A DNA stretch of 64,000 nucleotides, taken from Novosphingobium barchaimii LL02. Its GTDB lineage: Bacteria; Pseudomonadota; Alphaproteobacteria; Sphingomonadales; Sphingomonadaceae. A model generated the notes under the pieces. It was not told where the DNA came from, searched no databases, and saw only the letters and a program-made list of their open reading frames with translations. Shown here piece after piece: positions 15,890 through 24,651 of this stretch. How positions within the stretch are numbered: the stretch's first letter is position 1; every line of letters begins with the position of its first letter. The stretch covers positions 67,641-131,640 of the forward strand of contig NZ_KQ130457.1 of NCBI RefSeq assembly GCF_001046635.1. The letters run 5' to 3'. The translations under genes and the position numbers were made by a program.

Positions 15890-16993
15890 TCAATTCGGCA
15901 CGAACGACGGCAACAGCCGTAGCTCCACCATTCGCTGCAACCAATGAACCAGGCTGTCTAGGCTGTCACGGCACGGTGCAAAGCCGGCCTGGCGTATCTT
16001 GATCGTGCTCAGCAGGAAAGGCGCGGCCTTGTCAGCGATCCGTGCGCTGCACAGCAGGTCAAGGTAGTGGTGCGATTTACCTAGCAGCGCCGCGAGGTTG
16101 GGAACGCGCAAGCCGTGGCGGGCCACGATCCGGTCCCAGCCGATCAGTACCTCGGGCTCTGCGAACAGATCCGCGAGCCGACGTGGCTCGACGCCGCCGT
16201 CTGAATGGCCGAGCCGTGCGGCAAGATCGGGCCAAGCATGCTGGAGGACAAAGCCGTCGCCATTGGTCACGTTGAAAGTCTGTCCGTGCGCGGCAGGGCT
16301 GTCGGTCGACCATGCGAACGCTTCTGCCAATAGCTCGGTGTCGACCAGCTCCCACAGCGTGGGCGCGGCCGCAGGGCAGGCAAAGGGTCGGCCGAGTTCG
16401 CGCGCGATGGCGGCATATGCGCCGATCGCCGCGACCGGATTCATCGCAGCGCCAGGAGCGCTGCCGAGCAAAACTTGCGGCCGAAAAACGGTAAGCGCGA
16501 AACCAGCCCGCGTCGCGCGGGCGCGAGCAAGGTCCTCGTGCAGCCAATAGAAGTTGGGGTGATCGTCGCGGGGTCGGTCCTCGCGCGCCGGAGTGGTGAC
16601 TGGGTGGCGGTGCCCGCCATACGCTTTCGCTCCCTGCAGCAAACTCAAATGGCGCAAATGGCCGCAATCGGCGACTGGATCGAGAACATTGGTGAGCATC
16701 GTGCCGTTGAGCGCGATCAATTTCTCGTCGCGCCAGCCCGAGACCAGGTCATCCGATTCCAGCACTGCGGCGTAGATCATGTGGCTGACGGGGGGCAGGG
16801 TACTGATGGCGACAGTGCATGCGGCCGCGTCGGTCAAGTCGGCGGCCACATGATCGAAGCGAACATCGTCGGCGACGACGGGTCGGCGGCGGGATAATGC
16901 TGTCACGCGCCATCCCTGCAATCTTGCGAAATGTTCGACCGCGCCTGTGCCGATCACGCCACTGGCTCCAACGATAAGCATGTGGTTCGTCAT
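15890..16993 (-). CDS. PRISE-family NAD(P)-dependent enone reductase (SDR)
   Basis: A 367-residue extended SDR with MLIVGASGVIGTGAVEHFA at the N-terminus and ALSRRRP, where the NADPH phosphate is usually bound. It also carries LLQGAKAYGGH and NFYWLHEDL. The last corresponds to the NFYYxxED signature of the PRISE family (progesterone 5-beta-reductase/iridoid synthase-like 1,4-enone reductases). It probably reduces an activated C=C bond in a cyclic or terpenoid enone. Next to it lie a Baeyer-Villiger monooxygenase relic, an epoxide hydrolase relic and a TetR gene on the same strand, then an AtuA gene. Confidence 0.82.
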   Translation of the reverse strand: MTNHMLIVGASGVIGTGAVEHFARLQGWRVTALSRRRPVVADDVRFDHVAADLTDAAACTVAISTLPPVSHMIYAAVLESDDLVSGWRDEKLIALNGTMLTNVLDPVADCGHLRHLSLLQGAKAYGGHRHPVTTPAREDRPRDDHPNFYWLHEDLARARATRAGFALTVFRPQVLLGSAPGAAMNPVAAIGAYAAIARELGRPFACPAAAPTLWELVDTELLAEAFAWSTDSPAAHGQTFNVTNGDGFVLQHAWPDLAARLGHSDGGVEPRRLADLFAEPEVLIGWDRIVARHGLRVPNLAALLGKSHHYLDLLCSARIADKAAPFLLSTIKIRQAGFAPCRDSLDSLVHWLQRMVELRLLPSFVPN

Positions 16994-16996
16994 GTG

Positions 16997-17200
16997 TCAT
17001 TTCCGGAGCCCCGGCTCGGGCGAGAACGAGTAGGAATAGTCCAGGCTCTCGACATCGCAACGCGCGCCGGGACAGCAGTTCCAGTACCGCGTACCGCCGA
17101 CATCCGGCGCAGCGTCGAAACCGAAGGCGCTGAGCCCGAGCTGGCGCGTGCGGCGTGGCTTGCTGCTCCGACATGCGCTGCGTTGTTGCTCACAAGACCA
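16997..17200 (-). pseudogene. Baeyer-Villiger monooxygenase N-terminal remnant
   Basis: The minus-strand translation contains QLGLSAFGFDAAPDVGGTRY followed by WNCCPGARCDVESLDYSYSF. This is the conserved N-terminal FAD/NADPH-site block of flavin-containing Baeyer-Villiger monooxygenases (normally GGTWYWNRYPGARCD). The gene stops at 16997, 4 bases before the reductase start, and everything downstream is missing. The Rossmann GxGxxG start is also not in the same frame. It is a deletion remnant, perhaps fused out of an ancestral BVMO-reductase operon. Confidence 0.75.
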
Positions 17201-17271
17201 TCTCCTTAACTGGCGCGGCTCGTTCTTCTGCGGCTGTGCGTAATGATCGATCGCCCGTGATGGACGTTGAA

Positions 17272-17958
17272 CTAGGCAAGTGCCACGAAGTCGAGGAAGC
17301 TGTCGGCCAGGACTTCGATCATCATCGGATCGGCCGCTATCCCACAGGTACGTGCCGCATGATTGCTCTGATCGAGGATCGTGTAGATCAGCAGCCAGGC
17401 CCGTACCGCCCGGCGCTGATCCGACGCGGTGCCCTGGCCCGCAGCGAATGCCGGGATGCTGTTGCCAAGGGTTGAAACCAGCTCGAAGATATAGGGGCGG
17501 ACCTGTTGAGCAAAATCCGCTTCCTCGACGTTCGCCTGGACCAGCACGCGAAGGATGCCGCCCAACTGCCGGTTGAGAGCAAAGAACTCGGCAAGCCATT
17601 GCAGCACGGTGGCGCGATTGCGAAATTCGCGCGCACCGATCGCCAGCATATACGGAGCGGAGATTTCTGCTGCGCGCTCGAACAGCTCGAGCGCAATTGC
17701 CCCCTTCGACGTGAAGCGCCGGTAAAACGTGACCCGGCTTACTCCGGCGCGGTTGGCGATGTCCTCGATGGAAACGGCGGCATAGCCTTTGCTGCAAAAC
17801 AGGTCGGTCGCGGCGAAAAGCAGACTGTCACGGCTGCTCTGCTTGCGCTGATCGTTATAGGCAACGAGGCCCGCCAATTTCGGATCGATGGTGGTTGAGT
17901 CGCTTCGAGAACCGTCGATTCGCATCAAGTCGCTCCAGGCGGCCGTATTTCGATCCAA
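17272..17958 (-). CDS. TetR/AcrR family transcriptional regulator
   Basis: A 228-residue regulator. The TetR DNA-binding domain is at about residues 42-90: SRDSLLFAATDLFCSKGYAA, VSIEDIANRAGVSRVTFYR, RFTSKGAIALELFE. The C-terminal ligand domain is typical in size and unassigned. Methionines at residues 1 and 12 are both possible starts. It lies between the BVMO remnant and the epoxide hydrolase remnant and probably once controlled the neighbouring catabolic genes. Confidence 0.9.
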   Translation of the reverse strand: MDRNTAAWSDLMRIDGSRSDSTTIDPKLAGLVAYNDQRKQSSRDSLLFAATDLFCSKGYAAVSIEDIANRAGVSRVTFYRRFTSKGAIALELFERAAEISAPYMLAIGAREFRNRATVLQWLAEFFALNRQLGGILRVLVQANVEEADFAQQVRPYIFELVSTLGNSIPAFAAGQGTASDQRRAVRAWLLIYTILDQSNHAARTCGIAADPMMIEVLADSFLDFVALA

Positions 17959-18414
17959 TCAGATGAAACAATGTGTAACATCTGTATCAACTGGCGTAAA
18001 CCGCCTTGTGGGTAGGGGTGGTCGCCGTTCCAGCGGGATCGCATCCGGCTCGTTCGAGCGGACATGGAGAAAGTGCATGCCCAGACCGTCGATCGTGGTG
18101 CGAAACTGGCCCAGCGCATTTAGCCGTGCCTCGCACCGTCGCCAGTCGTAGGAATCTCGCCAGTAAGCGCACAATGCCTGCGCATCGGCGAGCGGCATTC
18201 CCTCGCTACGATCGACAACGGTTTCGCGTTCGGGCCAGCGCGTGTTGGCAAGACGTGATCGCAAGTCCGCCAGTTCAGCTTCCGGGATGGCAAGCTGGAA
18301 AGGCTCGATGGTGTCGCTCGACTGCTCTCTCCCAAGCGCATATTGCCCCGTGGTTCGACGGGTGTTACGAGGTGTGTCACGCGCTGGCCACGGCACGTCA
18401 ACAGCGGCCGTCAC
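17959..18414 (-). pseudogene. Truncated epoxide hydrolase (N-terminal domain only)
   Basis: Residues about 35-127 match the epoxide-hydrolase N-terminal domain: IEPFQLAIPEAELADLRSRL, then LANTRWPE, ALCAYWRDSYDW, LNALGQFRTTIDG and GMHFLHVRS. The homology stops at NEPDAIPL, where the alpha/beta hydrolase core with its catalytic Asp should begin. The last 23 residues are unrelated read-through. The catalytic domain has been lost, so no hydrolase activity is expected. Confidence 0.75.
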
Positions 18415-18490
18415 GGCGCACGCGGGCTGAGACGCCTACCTTCGCAAGCTGGCGAAGTCTGACAATCAAGAAACGAAAAGGGGAGAGAGA

Positions 18491-18757
18491 ATGAGCCGAC
18501 ACCTGGTTGACCCCGAGCTTGCCGTCGGCTTCGACAATCCACTGACCCAGGATTTGAGCAATGAGACACTTCCCGGCTATCGCACTAAGCTCGAGGCGAT
18601 GGTGGCCGCGATACCCAAGCCGGTGAGCGTGGAACTGCATGTCTGGCCCGGAGCGTTCCACGCCTTCGGCGTGTTCGACGCCCATGTCGCGCGCAAGGCC
18701 CGGCGGGTTGCGCGTACCGCCATCAAGGGCGCGCTCCATGGTGGCGTGAGCGCATGA
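18491..18757 (+). pseudogene. Internally deleted alpha/beta hydrolase
   Basis: An 88-residue open frame that joins the start of an acetyl-esterase-type hydrolase (MSRHLVDPELAVGFDNPLTQ, LSNETLPGYRTKL) directly to its C-terminal end (VELHVWPGAFHAFGVFDAHV). The fused region lacks the oxyanion HGGG box and the GxSxG nucleophile, so about 200 residues have been deleted in frame. The last bases overlap the atuA-family start (ATGA), so it may still serve as a translated leader. A good ribosome site (GGGGAGAG) precedes it. Confidence 0.7.
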
Positions 18758-20547
18758 GCAGGATCGTGCGCATCGGCGCGGCCACGGCGTTCTTCAACGA
18801 CAGCCGCATGGGCATCGCCCAGTTGCTCGCGAAGGCAGGCAAGCTCGACTACATCATCTTCGATTTTTTGGCGGAGTCAGTGATGGGCGGCCTTGGCCGC
18901 GGATTGGCGACGGGAACCGGGCAGGGCTACGCCGCCGATTTCGTCGACGGCTATATCCTGCCACACTTGCCGACCCTGCTGGAGCGCGGCACCCGGATCG
19001 TCGCCAACGCAGGCGGCCTCAATCCTGCGGCTTGTGCGGACGCGATCCGCGCCGGTGCGGCCCGGGCCGGGCTTTCGGTGCGCGTCGGCGTGGTCGAAGG
19101 CGACAATCTTACGGCGCGCGTCGACAAGATCGTCACCGGCGAGATCGCCGACATGTTCGATGGCTCGTGCGTGCACGAGAAGGTGGCCGAGGCGGATCGG
19201 GTCAACAGCCTTGTTGCCTATACCGGTGCATTCCCGATCGCGGCGGCGCTTGCTGCGGGCGCGCAGATCGTCGTCACCGGACGTGCGGTCGACAGTGCGC
19301 TGGCGTTAGGGGCACTGATCCACGAATTCGGCTGGGGGCCGGAGGATTTCGACCTGCTCGCCGCCGGTACGCTCGCCGGACACTTGCTGGAATGCTCGGC
19401 GCAGGTTACCGGCGGGACCTTCACCGACTGGCGCGACGTGCCGGACTGGGCCGGTATCGGCATGCCGGTGGGAGAGTGCCAAGCGGATGGCGGACTGGTC
19501 ATCACCAAGCCCGACGGCACCGGCGGGTTGGTCACGGTCGGCACCGTCTCTGAGCAACTGCTCTACGAGGTCAGCGACCCGCAGCGCTATTACGTCGCCG
19601 ATGTCATCTGTGATTTTAGCGCTGTGCAAGCGCGGCAAGTCGGTCCCGACCGCGTAGAAGTGAGCGGCGCACGCGGGCTGGGGCGAACCGATACCTACAA
19701 GGCCAGTCTGACGTACGACCAAGGCTGGCGCGCTAGTGCGACGATCCCGATCCTCGGGCTTGAGGCAGGTGCAAAGGCACGTCGCACGGGAGAAGAGCTG
19801 TTCGCCCGTGCCGGAGCGATGCTGCGCGACAGCCAGCTTCCGCCGTTCGATCGCACGCGCTGCGATGTTTTTGGCGGGGAGGGGGAGGGCGCGACCGTCG
19901 CGATCTGCCGCCTCATCGCCGATCATCCAGACCAGGCCGGCGCGCAACTGCTGGTGCGCGAACAGGGTTCGGCCATCAGCCACATGTCGGTGGGTACGAC
20001 CTTGGGCCTCGCCGCCGGTATGCGTCCGATACAGCGGATCACCGGTTTCCTGCTTCCCAAGAGCCTTGTCACGCAGGCCGTGTCAGTGGACGGCAGATCG
20101 GTGGCGTTTGAAGTTGCGACCGACGCGCGCGGCGAACCCGACGCGGCGCCCGTACCTGCGGATCCACGCCTGCCTGACGACGCCGATCCACAATTCACGG
20201 TTCCGCTGATCCGGCTGGCCTGGGCGCGCAGTGGTGACAAGGGCAACCTGTTCAATGTCGCAGTCATCGCCCGCTCGCCTGAGTTCCTGCCGTATATCGC
20301 CGCGTTTCTCACTGCCGAACGGACGGGCGATCATTATGGCCGCGTGCTTGGCCACCAGCGGCGCTTGCCGGTCGAGCGATTCAGCGTGCCGGGACTGTGT
20401 GCCCTCAACTTCGTGGTGATGGGCTCTATGGACGGGGGCGTGCTCGCCTCGACTTGGATCGATCCGGTCGCCAAGGGCATGGCGCAGCTGTTGCTGGATA
20501 TTCCGGTCCCGGTGAGCCCGGATTTAAGCCAGCGTCTGGGGAGCTAA
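18754..20547 (+). CDS. AtuA family protein (acyclic terpene utilization)
   Basis: A 597-residue protein with two parts. The first (about 1-450) is the DUF1446/AtuA domain: VRIGAATAFFNDSRMG, DYIIFDFLAESVMG, NAGGLNPAACADAI, YTGAFPIAAALAAGAQIVVT. The second (about 485-590) is the AtuA C-terminal ferredoxin-fold-like domain: PLIRLAWARSGDKGNLFNV, NFVVMGSMDGG. AtuA is needed for citronellol/geraniol breakdown in Pseudomonas, but its reaction is not settled. Here it is translationally coupled to a deleted hydrolase and near PRISE and BVMO genes, pointing to terpenoid or alicyclic catabolism. Confidence 0.9.
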   Translation: MSRIVRIGAATAFFNDSRMGIAQLLAKAGKLDYIIFDFLAESVMGGLGRGLATGTGQGYAADFVDGYILPHLPTLLERGTRIVANAGGLNPAACADAIRAGAARAGLSVRVGVVEGDNLTARVDKIVTGEIADMFDGSCVHEKVAEADRVNSLVAYTGAFPIAAALAAGAQIVVTGRAVDSALALGALIHEFGWGPEDFDLLAAGTLAGHLLECSAQVTGGTFTDWRDVPDWAGIGMPVGECQADGGLVITKPDGTGGLVTVGTVSEQLLYEVSDPQRYYVADVICDFSAVQARQVGPDRVEVSGARGLGRTDTYKASLTYDQGWRASATIPILGLEAGAKARRTGEELFARAGAMLRDSQLPPFDRTRCDVFGGEGEGATVAICRLIADHPDQAGAQLLVREQGSAISHMSVGTTLGLAAGMRPIQRITGFLLPKSLVTQAVSVDGRSVAFEVATDARGEPDAAPVPADPRLPDDADPQFTVPLIRLAWARSGDKGNLFNVAVIARSPEFLPYIAAFLTAERTGDHYGRVLGHQRRLPVERFSVPGLCALNFVVMGSMDGGVLASTWIDPVAKGMAQLLLDIPVPVSPDLSQRLGS

Positions 20548-20674
20548 GGGTCACGCGTTGCGCGAGGCGCGCTTGCTTCGGGTCGCAATTTCGCGCGCAT
20601 GTGTATGGATGCTAGGGAGCGCGCTGTGCTCGAGCACCAGGCCGAAGCTCCAGAAACCGCTCCGGCGGCCGAGT

Positions 20675-20719
20675 GATGCGAACAGCACGGCGGCATCGTA
20701 CCGCCGCGCTGTTCGCATC
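20675..20719. terminator. Long inverted repeat between convergent genes
   Basis: Two 19-base arms (20675-20693 and 20701-20719) starting GATGCGAACAGC and ending GCTGTTCGCATC pair with one mismatch around a 7-base loop. It lies between convergent atuA and SDR genes and overlaps the SDR stop codon. It probably acts as a bidirectional terminator, although no strong T run follows. Confidence 0.55.
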
Positions 20720-21473
20720 AGGCGTTCAAACCGCCGTTGATGCTGATGATCTGCCCCGTGATGCGTGCGGCGCCTGGGCCGCACAGGAACAGCGCCATCG
20801 GCGCGATGTCCGCCGGGGTCGGTAGGCCCAGTCCCGCCCGATCGAACGCCGCGCCGGCTCGGGCAGCGTGCATCTTGAACACTGGGGTATCGGCGACGAA
20901 GCTGGGTGAAATGCAGTGGACGCGCACGCCCTTGCGCGAGGTTTCCATCGCTAGATTGCGCACGAACGCCATTATCCCACCAAACGCAGCGCCGACAACC
21001 GACTGGCGCGGTGCCGCGAAACGCCCTGCGTCCGACGCAAAGGCGATTATGGTACCACCACGCTCGGATAGATGGGGCAAGGCAGCAAGGCTCAGCCGCT
21101 GAAAAGTCCCCAACACCAGCGCGACGTGGCTCGCCAGTGCCGACGGATCTGCCTTGGCCAGAAAGCCGGTTGCGCCGGGCGCGCCCGTGATGCCGCAGTG
21201 AATCACGGCGTCGAGCCTGGCGGTCCGATCAACGACGCCCGCTATCATCGCTTCGATGGCGCCATCGTCTCGAAAGTCGGCGGGGGCGGGGATCAGCTGA
21301 GCTTGGGGTACTCTTGCCGCAAGTCGCGCGATGGCAGACGCGGCACTTCGCGCACTCGAGCCGTGAACCGCCACGATCGCCCCGGCTTCAGCGGCTTGCG
21401 CTGCGATCTCGAAACCAATGGCGCCGCTTGCTCCGGTGACCAAGATGACGTCACCTGGATTGATGTTCGCCAT
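20718..21473 (-). CDS. SDR-fold protein lacking the catalytic Tyr-Lys pair
   Basis: A 251-residue short-chain dehydrogenase-like protein with the nucleotide-binding VTGASGAIGFEI and a C-terminal ITGQIISINGGLNA typical of classical SDRs. After FASDAGR (catalytic Ser region) the usual YxxxK reads VVGAAF, so Tyr is replaced by Val and Lys by Phe. It may bind nucleotide without normal dehydrogenase chemistry, or use a different mechanism. It is convergent with the AtuA gene and may belong to the same pathway. Confidence 0.8.
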   Translation of the reverse strand: MANINPGDVILVTGASGAIGFEIAAQAAEAGAIVAVHGSSARSAASAIARLAARVPQAQLIPAPADFRDDGAIEAMIAGVVDRTARLDAVIHCGITGAPGATGFLAKADPSALASHVALVLGTFQRLSLAALPHLSERGGTIIAFASDAGRFAAPRQSVVGAAFGGIMAFVRNLAMETSRKGVRVHCISPSFVADTPVFKMHAARAGAAFDRAGLGLPTPADIAPMALFLCGPGAARITGQIISINGGLNA

Positions 21474-22283
21474 GCCGTTCCTTTGCTACTAATGTGAGCG
21501 CGCTGAACGCATCGGGCGCCAGCAACGCCCTTGTTTAGCTGCAGCGTGACGACTTCACCAAACCCTGCACGAGCACCAGCCTCTATACAGCGTAAGACGA
21601 GGCCATCGGCTCGATTGTGATGCGAACGGTCTAGCACAAATCCGAATCAAGGATCCCAGCCATCTTTTCGCAGTGTCCCTAATCGGCGGCGCTTCGCAGA
21701 CGTTCCTGCGGGTGTCAACCCCATCGCGATATCTGGGCAACTTGACGGTCCGCGAGGTTCGCCAATGAGATCGAGATCTTCGCGGCTAAGGATGAAGTAG
21801 TGAGCGATCCACCATTCGCTGATGGGCGGGTCGTAATACGAAACGAACGCTCGTGATTACGGGCCGCGACGTAATGGTCGGGGGACAGTTCCGGGAGCGG
21901 GCGAAACAGGTCGTCGAATGGAGCGGCTGGATGCATTTCGACAGGACCCTGCTAAACACCAGCCTTCGCTCGGCAAAACTGGCCTGCCTTGATAAGAAGG
22001 ACGATGCATTTTCGTTTGCAACTGGTGTTTTAAGGTGCCCACGGCGTGATTGTCGAGACCGATCAACCCGCCCGCCTTGAGCGTGTTGGATTTGGGCCCG
22101 CGACAGCTGGATTGACGCCGGACGAGGCTAAATCACAGCTCGCCGCGGTCGGTCCCGCGACAACTGCATCGGGTGGCGAATTGCCTCGAAGCCGATCTTG
22201 GTGACGAGATTGGCACGATCAACACCCAGTCATCTATGCCGGACGGCAAGGACCGGCCGCCCGCGCCTATATGAATCGGTGAC
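21474..22283. other. No recognisable gene
   Basis: About 810 bases with only short overlapping open frames on both strands, none with family motifs or a convincing ribosome site. Local base composition is lower in GC than the flanks, which fits eroded or transferred DNA. It separates the catabolic locus from the antiporter gene. Confidence 0.45.
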
Positions 22284-23609
22284 CTAGACTTCGCTGTGTA
22301 CTGTGCTGTGTACTGAGCTCCCGCCTCGCAGCTCCAGGGATGGAGGCTGCTGCGCCTCGGGGTCGACACCGCGGCGGCGATCCAGCGACCGCATGATCGG
22401 CGTCACTGTCAAACCGTGAAGGAGGATCGAGAACAGCACGACGAGCCCGACAATGCCCCACAGCCTCTCGGCTTGCGGCACAGACATGTGGTTGATGCCG
22501 AAGGCGAGATAATAGATCGAACCGACGCCGCGGATGCCAAAGAAGGCAAGCGTCATCTTTTCGTGGGCATCGGCCGGATATCCCAGAAGCCCCAGCCATC
22601 CCGTGAGGGGGCGAATGACCAGCAAGATCGCCGCCGCAATGACGGCGTCGGCCCAGCCAACATTGACGAGAAGACCGCTGACCAATGCGCCTCCGAAAAG
22701 GATGAGCAGGACCATCATCGCTATCCGTTCGATCTGCTCGGTGATCGCATGCATGTCGCTTTGGAAGTCGTGATCGCGGTGAACATGCCGGAACGTCAGC
22801 GCCGTTACGAAAACCGACAGGAAGCCATAGACGTGGATCATCTCCGTCAGTCCATAGGAGACGAAAGTCGCAGATAGGGCGATCAGGCCATCACCCGTCT
22901 TGGCGAGTTTGGTCTCGGCGGGAATGCGGAATGTCAGCCATCCGAACAGGCGTCCCACCAGCCAACCTCCCAAGATGCCGCCGCCGACCTCCCACAGCAG
23001 GCGGTAGCCGATCCATTCTCCGAGCCATGGCTGGCCGGCGGGCAGCGCGGCGGCTAGCAGGATGGCGAGATGGACAAACGGAAAGGCTGCGCCATCGTTG
23101 AGCCCGGCCTCCGATGTGAGGCCAAAGCGGACCTCGTCTTCGTCACCGGTTTTGGGCGGACCCACCTGGACGTCAGCGGCCAGAACCGGGTCGGTCGGCG
23201 CGAGACTTGCCGCTAGCAGCAGGGCGACAGTCCAGGGCAAGTCCAACGCGAATGTTGCCATGACCGTGATTAACAGAATGCCGAGCGGCATCGTGATCCC
23301 GAGCAGCCGCCAGGTAACTGCCCAGCGCCGCCAACCAAACACCCGGTCAATTTTCAGGCCGGCGCCCATCAGGGCGATGATGACGACAAATTCGGCAAAA
23401 CGCTCGGTGATGTGCGGGTGAAGCATCGGGAGAGGCCGCAGCGAGACCGCCGGGAGCAGGAAGAGGGCCGCTCCGATACCGATGCAGACGATTGGCAGAG
23501 ACAGGGGCAGCTGTTTCAACGCGAGCGGCAGCCAGGCGACAAGGGCGATGAGCACACCGATGCCGGTCATGATGACGATGTACGGCTCAGGCGATATGAA
23601 TGAAGGCAT
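22284..23609 (-). CDS. Cation/proton antiporter (CPA1/NhaP type)
   Basis: A 441-residue integral membrane protein with about 12-13 hydrophobic segments. The conserved ion-translocation region is visible: LLLAASLAPTDPVLAADVQV and VRFGLTSEAGLNDGAAFPFV, the paired TDP and ND motifs of CPA1 exchangers. It would exchange Na+ or K+ for H+ across the inner membrane. The C-terminus ends with a short duplicated SVHSTVHS stretch encoded by a direct repeat near 22290-22310. Its 5' end lies 100 bases from the truncated recombinase, so the recombined segment stops just upstream. Confidence 0.9.
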   Translation of the reverse strand: MPSFISPEPYIVIMTGIGVLIALVAWLPLALKQLPLSLPIVCIGIGAALFLLPAVSLRPLPMLHPHITERFAEFVVIIALMGAGLKIDRVFGWRRWAVTWRLLGITMPLGILLITVMATFALDLPWTVALLLAASLAPTDPVLAADVQVGPPKTGDEDEVRFGLTSEAGLNDGAAFPFVHLAILLAAALPAGQPWLGEWIGYRLLWEVGGGILGGWLVGRLFGWLTFRIPAETKLAKTGDGLIALSATFVSYGLTEMIHVYGFLSVFVTALTFRHVHRDHDFQSDMHAITEQIERIAMMVLLILFGGALVSGLLVNVGWADAVIAAAILLVIRPLTGWLGLLGYPADAHEKMTLAFFGIRGVGSIYYLAFGINHMSVPQAERLWGIVGLVVLFSILLHGLTVTPIMRSLDRRRGVDPEAQQPPSLELRGGSSVHSTVHSEV

Positions 23610-23709
23610 GTCAGGCGAACGTGTCAGACCGAAGAAAGACGCATTTTGAAACCCGCACCTGAGCGGTGGCTGGTTCTCAAGATCGATGCTGGCGAGGATG
23701 TCGGGCCGT

Positions 23710-24208
23710 GGTCCGCGACCGGGCCCTCTTTGACCTCGCTATCGACAGCAAACTTCGCGGATGCGATCTGGTGAAAATCAGGATCAGTGATATCGTTTGT
23801 GATCGGAAAATTCGAACACGGGTCACGGTCGTACAGCAAAAGACCGGCAGACCAGTTCAGTTTGAACTGATGACTGATGCTCGCGCCAGCCTGCTCAAAT
23901 GGCTGGAACTGAGAGGTGGATCCTTGGAGGATTTTGCATTTCCTAGCCGTACCGATCACGCGGCCCACATAAGCACCAGGCAATATGCTTGCCTTGTTGA
24001 CGAATGGGTCACGGGGATCGGACTTTCCGGCGAAGATGATGGCACCCACTTTCTGCGCCGAACCAAGGCGTCGATCATCTGCAAGGCGACTGGAAATCTC
24101 CGCGCCGTCCAGATTTTGCTTGGGCACACAACGATCGAAAACGCGGTCAGATACCTGGGCGTGGACATAGAGGATGCTTTGACGCTCGCGGAGGGCACTG
24201 AAGTCTGA
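23710..24208 (+). pseudogene. 5'-truncated tyrosine recombinase (left copy)
   Basis: From 23710 this is almost base-for-base the recombinase at 33859-34491 (constant offset 10283, no gaps, about 19 substitutions by eye in 500 bases). It lacks the first 45 residues. The catalytic residues remain: Arg in SKLRGCD, Lys in QQKTGR, HFLRR, LLGHTT and VRYLG. An open frame starting at 23666 adds unrelated N-terminal residues. Substitutions cluster toward the 3' end. Activity is doubtful without the N-terminus. Confidence 0.8.
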
Positions 24209-24218
24209 GATTATCTCG

Positions 24219-24238
24219 CTCCTTGCCGTTGCAAGGAG
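24219..24238. repeat. Stem-loop after left recombinase copy
   Basis: CTCCTTGC and GCAAGGAG form a perfect 8-bp stem around a CGTT loop, 10 bases after the recombinase stop. The same core with a different but again complementary flank follows the right copy at 34496-34529. No T run follows. Confidence 0.7.
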
Positions 24239-24651
24239 TCAGACCCTACAGGACGGCGGGACCTCTGCGCCCGTTGAGGGCCTTCAGCGGATGTTTTGCC
24301 ATTCTCGGACGCCGCCTGTTCGGTTTCCCTTGCCGATCACATTCCACGACGGTCGAAATGGGACAAATTGTAAGCTCCATCTAGTCGCCGCGATAACCGA
24401 GTGGAGGAAGAAGGCAAAGCAAGTGCTGCGATGCCGCCGTCAAGCTCTTAGCAATGCCTTTCGCGACAGCGCGCTCATATGAGCGTTAGGATGCTTCTGG
24501 CTTGAAGCGTAGCTCTGGCAGGACTTTGTGTTGAACGGTCGATCAAGATTGCCCCCGAAGCTAACCTGACCGCCAAAAGGGCTTGTTAACCAAGTCGCTT
24601 TACGTCGATTTCAGTTCGGCACGCGATTGTCGATTTCAGCAGGAGGGTAAT
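24239..24651. other. Intergenic, low-GC patch before a pilin-like gene
   Basis: About 410 bases without a supported gene; a 63-residue open frame at 24291-24482 has no recognisable features. It presumably holds the promoter of the gene at 24652. The base composition is lower in GC than the fimbrial genes. Confidence 0.45.

Noticed and set aside
16997-17797. A 266-residue minus-strand frame
   Set aside because: Most of it is antisense-frame noise across the TetR gene; only its 3' end, the BVMO remnant, carries homology and is reported.
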